A stretch of 64,000 nucleotides of DNA from Saccharicrinis aurantiacus (lineage in GTDB: Bacteria; Bacteroidota; Bacteroidia; Bacteroidales; Marinilabiliaceae): the NCBI RefSeq assembly GCF_001660705.2, contig NZ_LYBV02000033.1, positions 62,001 to 126,000 on the forward strand, in the 5' to 3' direction. The notes under the pieces were generated by a model, which worked only from the letters and a program-made list of their open reading frames with translations, had not been told where the DNA came from and ran no database searches. The first letter of the stretch is position 1, and each line of letters begins with the position of its first letter. This document shows positions 26,113-33,720 of this stretch, piece by piece. Position numbers and translations under genes: made by a program.

Positions 26113-26966
26113 TTTGCGTTGGCTACTAAAGGTTTATACAATTCATTATCGGCATGGGAATAAACATTGAATACCACCTTATTTATGGTGTTGGGATGTT
26201 TATGAAGCCACTGACCAACTGTATTTACTGCTATTTGTGCAGCAATATGAGCGGGAAAACCAAATACTCCGGTTGATATGCCGCAAAAAGCAATACTGTT
26301 TATCTGCGGCATTTCAGCACATGCTTGCAAACAACTTTCGTAGGCTTTGGCAAGTGCTAAGCGGTGCTGAGGACTAGCATTGCCATTGGCTATAGGTCCT
26401 ACGGTGTGTAACACAAATTTTGAAGGTAAATTATAGGCACGCGTAACTTTTACGGCCCCTGTTGGCTCATCGAAGCCCTGAAGCTGCATAATAGTATTAC
26501 AATCGTCGCGCAATTGAACGCCCGCTGCACTATGTATGGCATTATCGATACAGGCATGCAAAGGACTAAAACAACCTAACATTTGACTATTGGCTGCGTT
26601 TACAATAGCATCGGTAGCTATAGTGGTAATATCGCCCTGCCAAACACTAAGTGCTGTGCCCTTAATATTATTTAATACGGCTGTAGAATTGGCACTGATT
26701 ACTTGCTTTTCGTTAAGCTCTAACTGAAGTAACTGATTGAGTGTTTCAATATTCTGCGCATCTAAAACTTGTGGATGCAGTGTATTTAATTTAGCATGTA
26801 GCGCTCGTCGTTTATCGGCATAAGTAGGAGCACTTTCAAGGCCTAATGCTAACAATAAAGAGTTAAGCAGGGCTTCTTTGCTTTTACCACTTGGAGTTGA
26901 TGCAATATAGGGCGAATGCAGATGTATTTGATTTGCATAATCGCTAATTGTAAGTGCTTGTTTCAT
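26109..26966 (-). CDS. Zinc-dependent macrodomain ADP-ribosyl hydrolase (SirTM-linked)
   Basis: 285 residues from the ATG at 26966; an in-frame TTG at 26987 would add seven residues but lies on the far side of a TAAATTTG box (26979-26972). N-terminal helical extension (1-100), then a macrodomain: WQGDITTIATDAIVNAANSQ (109-128), zinc-binding GCFSPLHACIDNAIHSAAG with C132, H137 and C139, and ISTGVFGFP. The Cys-His-Cys set identifies the zinc macrodomain class that removes ADP-ribose installed by SirTM. Translationally coupled to the sirtuin gene, giving a writer-eraser pair. Confidence 0.9.
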   Translation of the reverse strand: MKQALTISDYANQIHLHSPYIASTPSGKSKEALLNSLLLALGLESAPTYADKRRALHAKLNTLHPQVLDAQNIETLNQLLQLELNEKQVISANSTAVLNNIKGTALSVWQGDITTIATDAIVNAANSQMLGCFSPLHACIDNAIHSAAGVQLRDDCNTIMQLQGFDEPTGAVKVTRAYNLPSKFVLHTVGPIANGNASPQHRLALAKAYESCLQACAEMPQINSIAFCGISTGVFGFPAHIAAQIAVNTVGQWLHKHPNTINKVVFNVYSHADNELYKPLVANAK

Positions 26967-27074
26967 GTGTTCAAATTTATTTTTCAATAGTCACATGGAA
27001 CTCTCAAATAAATTTAATCATCCTCTTGTGTGTAATTTGGATAATTAAATTTACATGTTCGTTTCATATGAGCA

Positions 27075-27461
27075 TTATTTTAAGCCTGGATTATCTAATT
27101 CAAATTCGTCGATGGAAAGTGGGATTTCACTTTTTACCAACCGTACTTTTGATAAACTTCGTAAGTTACTTAAACCAATTGTAGCATCTTCGAAACGGTA
27201 AATAGCGTGGGTCCAATCGTATAAATCGTATTTTACCTCTAGTACTTTGTTGTACTTGGCTATATCATAAACTATTTGATAGAAATTATGTAACGATTCG
27301 TGCGAACTTTTAAATTTAACTTCCTCAATATAATAATTATGATGCCCAATTACCTGCTGCTTACTTCCCACAAACCTTCCTAGCTTTATGTATCTGCTTT
27401 GATTGTGCGTTGCGAAATATGACACAAGAATTATGAGTAATATAATGACAAGGAGAATCAT
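27075..27461 (-). CDS. Small membrane-anchored protein, unknown
   Basis: 128 residues from the ATG at 27461 (an upstream TTG at 27467 is less likely). One N-terminal transmembrane helix (MILLVIILLIILVSYF) is followed by a soluble domain of about 110 residues with mixed strands (YIKLGRFVGSKQQVIGHHNY, YDLYDWTHAIYRFEDATIGL). No family was recognised. It lies 108 bases upstream of the macrodomain gene on the same strand, so cotranscription with the ADP-ribosylation pair is possible but a separate -7-like box precedes the latter. Confidence 0.6.
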   Translation of the reverse strand: MILLVIILLIILVSYFATHNQSRYIKLGRFVGSKQQVIGHHNYYIEEVKFKSSHESLHNFYQIVYDIAKYNKVLEVKYDLYDWTHAIYRFEDATIGLSNLRSLSKVRLVKSEIPLSIDEFELDNPGLK

Positions 27462-27544
27462 AAGCAATTGATGAAAATAATCTAAGATATAGAAAAACCG
27501 ACCTCGCTAACTTGTGCGAGATCAGCTCTTATGTATTCGTAATA

Positions 27545-28405
27545 TTAGAAGTTAAACTTACCGTTGGTGTTTTTAGCTTCTGAATCGGGTACAATTTTTT
27601 GAATGGTATCCCAATGCTCTACTACTTTTCCGTCTTCTATTCTGAATAAATCGTAAAAGGCTACTTTCTCTTTCATAAATATTCCTTCAGAAACAGATAG
27701 TACAAAGTTTCCTTCGCCTAAAATGATATGATTTTTTTCGAACACCATTGGCATACCTGCTTCGGCTAGTGATTGTAGTCCTTCGCCTAAACCTGCTAGT
27801 CCATCTTTAATACCTGGATTATGTTGCAAATACTGTTCTGTTGAAATATACTCGGTAATTTTATCAGGGTTGGCACCAAAGAAAACATCTTTTATCAGCT
27901 TGCTTACCAATTCTTTATTGGCCGCTGTTTTATCAAGGTCAACTACTTTTGTTGTTCCATCAGTTTGGGTACGGCCCGATGCTGTTTCTTGAGCTATTTC
28001 TTGCAAATTATCCCAATGCTCAACAATTAAACCGTCCTCGAAACGAAATATATCGATACCTATTTTGGGTCCAAAAAAGTTATACTCGGTATGTGCAATT
28101 ACATAGTCGCCATCTTCGAAAACACGAACGGTATTGGCTCTGGCACTACCTTCGGGCAAGGCATGAAGAACGGCGCCAAATCCGGCTAAACCATCTGCTA
28201 CGCCTTGGTTATGCTGTATGTATTTATTGGGGTTAATATAGGCAGCTGCCGAAGGATCGCCTGTTTCTATACTTTTTATTAATGCTACTACTTTTTCTTT
28301 GTTTGAGATTTCCATTTGTTTAGATTTTTTATTGTTATTATTTATTGCGCTTAGCGATGAGAATGCTACTACTAAAATGCTTAATGCTACTGTTAATGTT
28401 TTCAT
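27545..28405 (-). CDS. Secreted protein with two tandem SnoaL/NTF2-like domains
   Basis: 286 residues from the ATG at 28405 (the reading frame opens at a TTG two codons earlier). Signal peptide MKTLTVALSILVVAFSSLSA. Two repeats of a SnoaL-type fold follow: the first (about 34-145) has YIQHNQGVADGLAGF and IFRFEDGLIVEHWDNLQEIA; the second (about 165-280) has YLQHNPGIKDGLAGL and LFRIEDGKVVEHWDTIQKIV. The near-identical motif order shows an internal duplication. SnoaL-like proteins of this sort are often annotated as predicted polyketide cyclases or ester hydrolases, but no substrate is evident. Confidence 0.82.
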   Translation of the reverse strand: MKTLTVALSILVVAFSSLSAINNNNKKSKQMEISNKEKVVALIKSIETGDPSAAAYINPNKYIQHNQGVADGLAGFGAVLHALPEGSARANTVRVFEDGDYVIAHTEYNFFGPKIGIDIFRFEDGLIVEHWDNLQEIAQETASGRTQTDGTTKVVDLDKTAANKELVSKLIKDVFFGANPDKITEYISTEQYLQHNPGIKDGLAGLGEGLQSLAEAGMPMVFEKNHIILGEGNFVLSVSEGIFMKEKVAFYDLFRIEDGKVVEHWDTIQKIVPDSEAKNTNGKFNF

Positions 28406-28561
28406 GATCAATTGTTTTAATTTGAGTTATCAATTATTTACATTACAAAGATGCGGCAATAAGCAAAGTCGATAAAGGTAAGTTTGAGCCCTTAAATGAT
28501 AGATTTGCGCCAAGGGTTTATTTTTGGGGATGAATGACGTGTGATGTTAGAATATTAGCAC

Positions 28562-28600
28562 AAAAAAAAGCAGAACCATTGGCTTAATGATGCTGCTTTT
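28562..28600 (-). terminator. Rho-independent terminator, 300 bases past the AraC gene
   Basis: Minus-strand AAAAGCAG (28600-28593) pairs with CTGCTTTT (28573-28566), with an inner CATT/AATG pairing, followed by eight T. Either the AraC transcript has a long 3' tail or a small RNA from the structured block ends here. Confidence 0.75.
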
Positions 28601-28651
28601 GATTAGTAATTATAAAATATGAATCCAAAGTTGTGCTTTGTTAATAAGCAC

Positions 28652-28822
28652 TAAGGGATTTCATCCCTTAAACCCTGACTTACTTTTTGTTCTTGATGAC
28701 AAAAACTAAGGAAAAAACATCAAGGCTGCTTTTTAAATATCTTTTTTATTATGCTAAAACTTAAGTGCGGCTGGGTGATCTTCGAGCAAAGCTCTCAGCT
28801 TCCCAGTCTTACTAAAGTTTTA
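28652..28822. repeat. Structured non-coding element with potential pseudoknot
   Basis: Stem 1: TAAGGGAT (28652-28659) with ATCCCTTA (28663-28670). Stem 2: 28679-28690 with 28699-28710, 11 of 12 pairs, loop TCTTGATG. The loop bases CTTGATG (28692-28698) are complementary to CATCAAG at 28718-28724, so an H-type pseudoknot can form. Stem 3: TAAAACTT (28755-28762) with AAGTTTTA (28815-28822), enclosing CTGGG/CCCAG (28771-28775, 28802-28806) and GAGC/GCTC (28784-28787, 28791-28794). Similar TTTTTGT-CTTGAT-ACAAAAA blocks are remembered from other Bacteroidota genomes as dispersed repeats; not verified. Confidence 0.55.
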
Positions 28823-28900
28823 ACACAAACAAAAGTCATTTAAAAATGAGGCCAACAAAACAAGGCGCTCTAAATAAACATTTTCAATTCTTGATTTCTA

Positions 28901-29764
28901 TTAGTTATTTTCTCTAAACTCTGAAGGTGTAGCATTAGCGTGTTTTCTGAAATACTTTATAAAGTTAGTGGGTTCATCATAGCCTAGCTCATAAGCAATT
29001 TCCTTTATAGCCTGATTACTATGCACCAACAATCGCTTGGCCTCGAGCACTACACGCTCATCAATAATTTGCTTTGGGGTTTTGGCAAGCAAGGCACTAC
29101 ATGCCTTGTTTAGCTGCTTATCGGAAAGGCTTAACTCCGAGGCATAATAATGAACGGACTTCTCCTGCCTAAAGTTTTGTTCTAACAGATCTTTAAATAA
29201 AACCACATAATCAAGATTGGCACTTGGGGCTAGTTCTTTAAATCCTTGCTTGCGCATTTCGCGTTCGGAGATGAGCATAAATACATGCAAGAGATTATGC
29301 AATATCATATTCTGCGCACTATCGGTCTCTCTGATAAACTCGGTTTCAATGGCATTTACCAAGGCTTTTAACCCTGCTGCTTGCATACTAATTTTAAACC
29401 GTGCGGTTTGATACAAATCGCTAAACAGCATACTGGTGTTTAGATATTGCAAATCGTGATGGTTTTTACAAAAGAAGGTATTGGTAAAAATAATACACTT
29501 GCCATGGTAGTTACAGTTAATGTCGTACTTATTAACACTGTTTTGGGCTACAAATATTACGGTATTGTCTTCCACTTCAACCGGACTAAAATCAACGTAA
29601 TGTGTACCACTCCCCTTCTCAATCCATAAAATATGGTAAAACTGTGCACGATGCGCAACAGTCATCATTTCCTTTTTACGAGAAAGAATTTCTTCCAAAT
29701 CCAAAATCTCGAATTCGTGATTGAGGCCTTCTTTAAAGTGATATCTTTTTATGATGTCGTCCAT
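28901..29764 (-). CDS. AraC-family transcriptional regulator
   Basis: 287 residues from the ATG at 29764 (MDDIIKRYHFKEG). The in-frame start at 29818 adds a hydrophobic stretch unlike the family and is rejected. Residues about 20-150 are a cupin-like sensor (AHRAQFYHILWIEKGSGTHY), and about 185-287 are the double HTH AraC domain: VHYYASELSLSDKQLNKACS and IKEIAYELGYDEPTNFIKYF, then RKHANATPSEFR. The inducer is unknown. It is divergent from the PorT-like gene with 135 bases between, so it may control that gene. Confidence 0.92.
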   Translation of the reverse strand: MDDIIKRYHFKEGLNHEFEILDLEEILSRKKEMMTVAHRAQFYHILWIEKGSGTHYVDFSPVEVEDNTVIFVAQNSVNKYDINCNYHGKCIIFTNTFFCKNHHDLQYLNTSMLFSDLYQTARFKISMQAAGLKALVNAIETEFIRETDSAQNMILHNLLHVFMLISEREMRKQGFKELAPSANLDYVVLFKDLLEQNFRQEKSVHYYASELSLSDKQLNKACSALLAKTPKQIIDERVVLEAKRLLVHSNQAIKEIAYELGYDEPTNFIKYFRKHANATPSEFRENN

Positions 29765-29899
29765 TGTTCTGTATTTATAGATAAAGGTAGAAAAACAAAA
29801 GAAACTACTTATAGCCAAAGTAGATATAAGTACAGATTTGAAATGAACATAAAAAAATTAATTTTACGCAAAATTGTAATACCTAAACAATCTATTATT

Positions 29900-30682
29900 A
29901 TGTTCTCACATTTCAAATACCTTATTATTGGGGTACTCTGCTTTGTAACTCACACTTCAATTGCACAACAACACTTTGAGGGTATTAATTGGGGCTTTAA
30001 ACTTGGCCTACTAAATAACAACTTTGATTCAGATGTAGGCCCATGGACAGATCCTGTGGCACTAAAAGAAACTGGTAATTCCAACCCATTTCAGAAAGTT
30101 GGTAACATAGGCATACAGCTTGGCGGATTTATAGGCTACGATTTTAATGATTACTTGGCACTACAAGCCGATTTACAGTATACACACAAAGGTGAAGAGT
30201 ACACACGTGCAAGCAACCAGGTTTATAAAGTTTATAGTAATGGTGGAAGTAGTAGTGAAGAAGAATTTATTAGATACCAACTAAGATATATTGAACTACC
30301 TTTAGCCATTAGAATAACTCCAATAAGAAGATTTTCTATAAAACTTGGAATATCACCTGGGTTCAATATTTACTCTAAAATTAAATACAACAGTTGGATA
30401 GAAGATAGTAACAATAAACTGTTGAACGAATACCCTTTTAATCAAATGGAAATCGATGCTGTAAAACAAGAAACAGACAAAGTTGATTTCGACTATGCAA
30501 GCCCAGTAATTATAAGCGGACTTGCTGAGCTCAATTATAATATGAAACGAGGATTCTTATTTATATCTTACAACGCTTCGTTTACAGATATATTTAGCGT
30601 TAACAAATTAAATGGATATAATTACCAAACTACAGATGCATATGTAAGTTTCGGATATGGAATTCGTTTTATTGAATACTAG
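29900..30682 (+). CDS. PorT-like outer-membrane beta-barrel protein
   Basis: 260 residues from the ATG at 29900, which opens a signal peptide (MFSHFKYLIIGVLCFVTHTSIAQ). The longer frame from 29633 runs back across the AraC gene and is rejected. Residues after 25 alternate amphipathic strands: GINWGFKLGLLNN, IGIQLGGFIGYDFNDYLALQ, LQYTHKGEEYT, YQLRYIELPLAIRITPI, FSIKLGISPGFNIYSKIKY, terminating in VSFGYGIRFIEY with a C-terminal aromatic. This is the outer-membrane beta-barrel (PorT-type) family of Bacteroidota. Cargo or role unknown. Confidence 0.8.
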   Translation: MFSHFKYLIIGVLCFVTHTSIAQQHFEGINWGFKLGLLNNNFDSDVGPWTDPVALKETGNSNPFQKVGNIGIQLGGFIGYDFNDYLALQADLQYTHKGEEYTRASNQVYKVYSNGGSSSEEEFIRYQLRYIELPLAIRITPIRRFSIKLGISPGFNIYSKIKYNSWIEDSNNKLLNEYPFNQMEIDAVKQETDKVDFDYASPVIISGLAELNYNMKRGFLFISYNASFTDIFSVNKLNGYNYQTTDAYVSFGYGIRFIEY

Positions 30683-31045
30683 CTTACACTTAAAACATTA
30701 AGCAGTTCTAAAGTATTTGTTACATAAATAATAGCTACTTATAAATACACATTCTTGTTTTAGTAGGTACTTGTGTGAGCGATTGCAGCGGCATCCTTTG
30801 TGAGCCCCCTTTGGCGAAACAAAGATATAGCGGAAAGCGCGACCCGAGTTTTTCACGAGGGCACACCATAATCGCATTATTCATAAATATTTCCTCTCCA
30901 AGTATTAAATTGTTTTTATAGCGGTTTGCTACAGTTTTTACCCATGTATTTTACTTACACTCCCCCCTGCTTTATTAAAACCAAGGTTAGCGTACCATAT
31001 ATATTAAATCTATATTTACATCGTTTACTATAATTATTATTTTTA
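30683..31045. other. Intergenic region with dispersed copy C
   Basis: 363 bases. It holds dispersed element copy C (30774-30873) and the promoter region of the GH16 gene, where TATATTTA at 31011-31018 is an imperfect -7 box. Nothing else recognised. Confidence 0.5.
30774..30873 (+). repeat. Dispersed palindromic element, copy C
   Basis: TGTGAGCGATTGCAGCGGCA, TCCTTTGTGAGCCCC, TTTGGCGAAACAAAGATATA, GCGGAAAGCGCGACCCG follow the same order as copy B, and GAGGGCACACCATAAT at the right end also recurs after copy B. Small substitutions (C/T in AAAGCGCG versus AAAGTGCG; CCCTTT versus CATTAT) show separate ageing. Confidence 0.8.
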
Positions 31046-31927
31046 ATGATGACAAAATTAAAAACCCTATCAACACTAGTTTTAATGTGCAGTGTAGCAA
31101 TTTGCTTTGCACAAAAAACCCCCACCTTTAAACGAGGTGAAGATCCAAAACCCAAAGACAAAAAATGGGTACTTATTGAAGAAATGTCGGATGAGTTTAA
31201 TGGTGATGAAATTGATGAAAAAAAATGGCAAATCTCCGGACAAGGATGGATTGGACGCCCTCCCGGTATCTTCTTAGCTGAAAATATTAAGCTTAAAGAC
31301 GGACTACTTCATGCAGAAACCTGTTTACTCAAAGACTCTGTTGTTAAAAACAATAAAACTTATACCCATGGTGGAGCTTATGTGGGCTCAAGAACGGGGA
31401 CTACGTATGGCTATTTTGAGGCTAGAATGAAAGCCAACAAAACATTTATGTCTTCAACTTTTTGGCTTATTAATAGTGCGAGAGGCAAAAAAGGTTGCGA
31501 TAAACGAACTACGGAGCTGGATATACAAGAGTGTGTTGGAACCATAACTGGAAAAGGAAAATGGCTACAAGGATTTAACGAGAGAATGAACGCCAACAAC
31601 CACAGCCGAAATATTCCGGAGGGATGTGACTACAAAAAAGGAACTGCGCCTGTAAAAGGGAACTTGAAAAATGGATTGGTAACAGACGATTTCCATGTTT
31701 ATGCGGTTTGGTGGAAAAGTAAAAGTGAGATTCTTTTTTTCCTAGATGGAGAATTGCTTGGTACTACAGCACCTCCTGCCGATTTTGACCTAGAAATGCA
31801 TCTTAGAATGGTGGTAGAAACTTACGATTGGAATCCGGTTCCCGAAGGTGGTGGTATGAACTTTAACCTCCAAGATCGCACGACCTACTATGACTGGGTG
31901 AGATCGTGGAAACTAGAAGATAAGTAA
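31046..31927 (+). CDS. Secreted GH16 glycoside hydrolase (agarase/porphyranase-like)
   Basis: 293 residues. Signal peptide at 1-23 ending ICFAQ. The GH16 jellyroll starts with EEMSDEFNGDEIDEKKWQ (45-62); YGYFEARMKA (121-130) precedes the active site. The catalytic strand TTELDIQECVG has E157, D159 and E162, the E-x-D-x-x-E beta-bulge of agarases, porphyranases and carrageenases. DDFHVYAVWWKSKSEILFFL and the C-terminal DWVRSWKL strand complete the fold. Family knowledge suggests hydrolysis of red-algal galactans; the exact substrate cannot be assigned. No T9SS domain or lipobox was seen, and no SusC/D pair is near. Confidence 0.9.
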   Translation: MMTKLKTLSTLVLMCSVAICFAQKTPTFKRGEDPKPKDKKWVLIEEMSDEFNGDEIDEKKWQISGQGWIGRPPGIFLAENIKLKDGLLHAETCLLKDSVVKNNKTYTHGGAYVGSRTGTTYGYFEARMKANKTFMSSTFWLINSARGKKGCDKRTTELDIQECVGTITGKGKWLQGFNERMNANNHSRNIPEGCDYKKGTAPVKGNLKNGLVTDDFHVYAVWWKSKSEILFFLDGELLGTTAPPADFDLEMHLRMVVETYDWNPVPEGGGMNFNLQDRTTYYDWVRSWKLEDK

Positions 31928-32008
31928 AAACAGACTTAGGCAGCAACTTATTTAAGAGCATTATACTAATTCTACATAATAACAGAATTGATATTACATC
32001 AAAAAACA

Positions 32009-32042
32009 ATAAGCCTTGGAGAACGAATTCTTCAAGGCTTAT
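32009..32042. terminator. Bidirectional hairpin between GH16 gene and gltX
   Basis: ATAAGCCTTG (32009-32018) pairs with CAAGGCTTAT (32033-32042), with an inner GAA/TTC pairing; flanks are A- and T-rich. It lies between convergent genes. Confidence 0.75.
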
Positions 32043-32067
32043 ATGTTTTATTGTACTCTTAGTATTT

Positions 32068-33588
32068 TTAGATGTTGGCCACTGCGCTGTTGATGCGTGC
32101 AATGGTTTCTTCTTTACCAATAAGTTCAGCAATAGTCATTAAATCAGGACCGAAACCACCACCTACTAAGGCCAAACGGAAGGCATTCATCACCAATCCA
32201 AAACCTAAGCCTTTGGCTTCGATTTGCGCTGCAATGGCTTCTTTAATGGCATCGGCATTCCAATCAGATACTTGCTCAAGTACAGCAGGTAACTCAGTCA
32301 TGAAAGCTGGCACATCGCCTTTCCATCGTTTCTTCACCACTTTGGCATCATACTCAACCGGTGCTTGGAAAAAGAAGAAGGTTTGCTCCCATAAATCGGC
32401 CACAAAAGTAGCGCGCTCTTTTACCAATGCAATGGCTTGGATCACCAAAGTTTTATCGGCTGATACACTTTTATCGGCCAAGATTGGCTCAAATAAAGTA
32501 TAGATCTCCTCGTCGGATTTTGACACCAAATATTGGTGGTTGAACCACTTGGCTTTTTCGGGATCGAAACGTGCACCTGACTTATTAACACGCTCCAAAG
32601 AGAAGGCTTGTATTAACTCATCCATAGTGAAAATTTCTTTCTCGGTACCATCGTTCCAACCCAATAGCGACAATAGGTTTACAACAGCATCGGGCAAATA
32701 ACCCGACTCGCGATATCCTGAGGCTACTTCGCCACCTTCAGGGCGCCACTCGATTGGGAATACTGGGAAACCAGCTTTATCGCCATCGCGCTTGCTTAGT
32801 TTTCCGTTTCCGGTAGGCTTTAAAATTAATGGCAGGTGGGCAAATTCAGGGCGCTCGTTCTCCCATCCTAAAGCTTTATATAACATTACGTGCAGTGGCA
32901 TTGATGGTAACCACTCTTCGCCACGAATAACGTGCGATATTTTCATTTTGTAATCGTCGACCACATTGGCCAAGTGATAGGTTGGTAAACCATCTGACTT
33001 AAAGATTACTTTATCATCGAGAATTGAGGTGTTGAATTTTACTTCGCCACGAATTAAATCTGTTGCTTTAACTTCGGTATCCTCGGGCATTTTAAAACGA
33101 ACCACATAAGGTGTTCCGTCGGCAATTAATTGCTTAACCTCATCGGCTGATAACGAAAGTGAGTTGCGTAAGTTTTTACGCGTGTGCATATCGTACGAAA
33201 ACTTACTTTTTTCGGCTTCGGCTTTTTCGCGTAAAGCGTCTAACTCTTCGGCTGTATCGAAGGCATAATAAGCCCAACCGTCGTTAATTAATTGATCGGT
33301 ATAAGAAAGGTAAATTTCTTTGCGCTCCGATTGTTTATATGGGCCATACTCGCCGCCTTGTGCCACACCCTCATCAATGGTCATACCCAACCACCCAAGA
33401 GATTCGTTGATGTATGCTTCTGCTCCTTCAACAAATCGGGTTTGATCAGTATCTTCGATACGAAGAATGAAATCGCCACCGTGCTTTTTGGCAAATAAAT
33501 AATTGAATAACGCTGTACGAACGCCACCTATATGTAATGGTCCTGTTGGACTTGGGGCAAAACGAACTCTTACCTTTCTGTCAGTCAT
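32068..33588 (-). CDS. gltX: Glutamyl-tRNA synthetase
   Basis: 506 residues, full length. Class I motifs: [20 protein letters not shown] with HIGG at 19-22, [15 protein letters not shown], and [10 protein letters not shown] at about 262 (KMSKS loop). The C-terminal helical anticodon-binding domain ends [20 protein letters not shown], which is a normal GluRS feature. With glnS also present, the two amidation-free charging routes are both encoded here. A TATCTTTG box lies just 16 bases upstream of the ATG, giving a very short leader. Confidence 0.97.
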   Translation of the reverse strand: MTDRKVRVRFAPSPTGPLHIGGVRTALFNYLFAKKHGGDFILRIEDTDQTRFVEGAEAYINESLGWLGMTIDEGVAQGGEYGPYKQSERKEIYLSYTDQLINDGWAYYAFDTAEELDALREKAEAEKSKFSYDMHTRKNLRNSLSLSADEVKQLIADGTPYVVRFKMPEDTEVKATDLIRGEVKFNTSILDDKVIFKSDGLPTYHLANVVDDYKMKISHVIRGEEWLPSMPLHVMLYKALGWENERPEFAHLPLILKPTGNGKLSKRDGDKAGFPVFPIEWRPEGGEVASGYRESGYLPDAVVNLLSLLGWNDGTEKEIFTMDELIQAFSLERVNKSGARFDPEKAKWFNHQYLVSKSDEEIYTLFEPILADKSVSADKTLVIQAIALVKERATFVADLWEQTFFFFQAPVEYDAKVVKKRWKGDVPAFMTELPAVLEQVSDWNADAIKEAIAAQIEAKGLGFGLVMNAFRLALVGGGFGPDLMTIAELIGKEETIARINSAVANI

Positions 33589-33603
33589 ATCTTATTTTTT
33601 TTG

Positions 33604-33611
33604 CAAAGATA
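33604..33611 (-). promoter_or_regulatory. gltX promoter -7 box
   Basis: Minus-strand TATCTTTG matches TAnnTTTG. Transcription would begin only about 10 bases before the gltX ATG. Confidence 0.55.
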
Positions 33612-33720
33612 ATTGAAAAACAGATACTACAAAGGTGTATTGATAAGAGTTGGTATAAAAGAAAAAAGCGGAAAGGTTAAAAACCAATCCGCTTACTTTA
33701 TTATATCTTAAATACCTAAA

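Larger units (their letters stand above)
28406..28900. other. Non-coding region with terminator and structured element
   Basis: 495 bases between the AraC gene's 3' end and the SnoaL gene's start. No gene. It contains a minus-strand terminator (28562-28600) and a block of nested inverted repeats (28652-28822) described separately. Confidence 0.55.

Noticed and set aside
29633-29899. N-terminal extension of the PorT-like gene
   Set aside because: The extension lies across the 5' end of the divergent AraC gene and precedes an obvious signal peptide at 29900.
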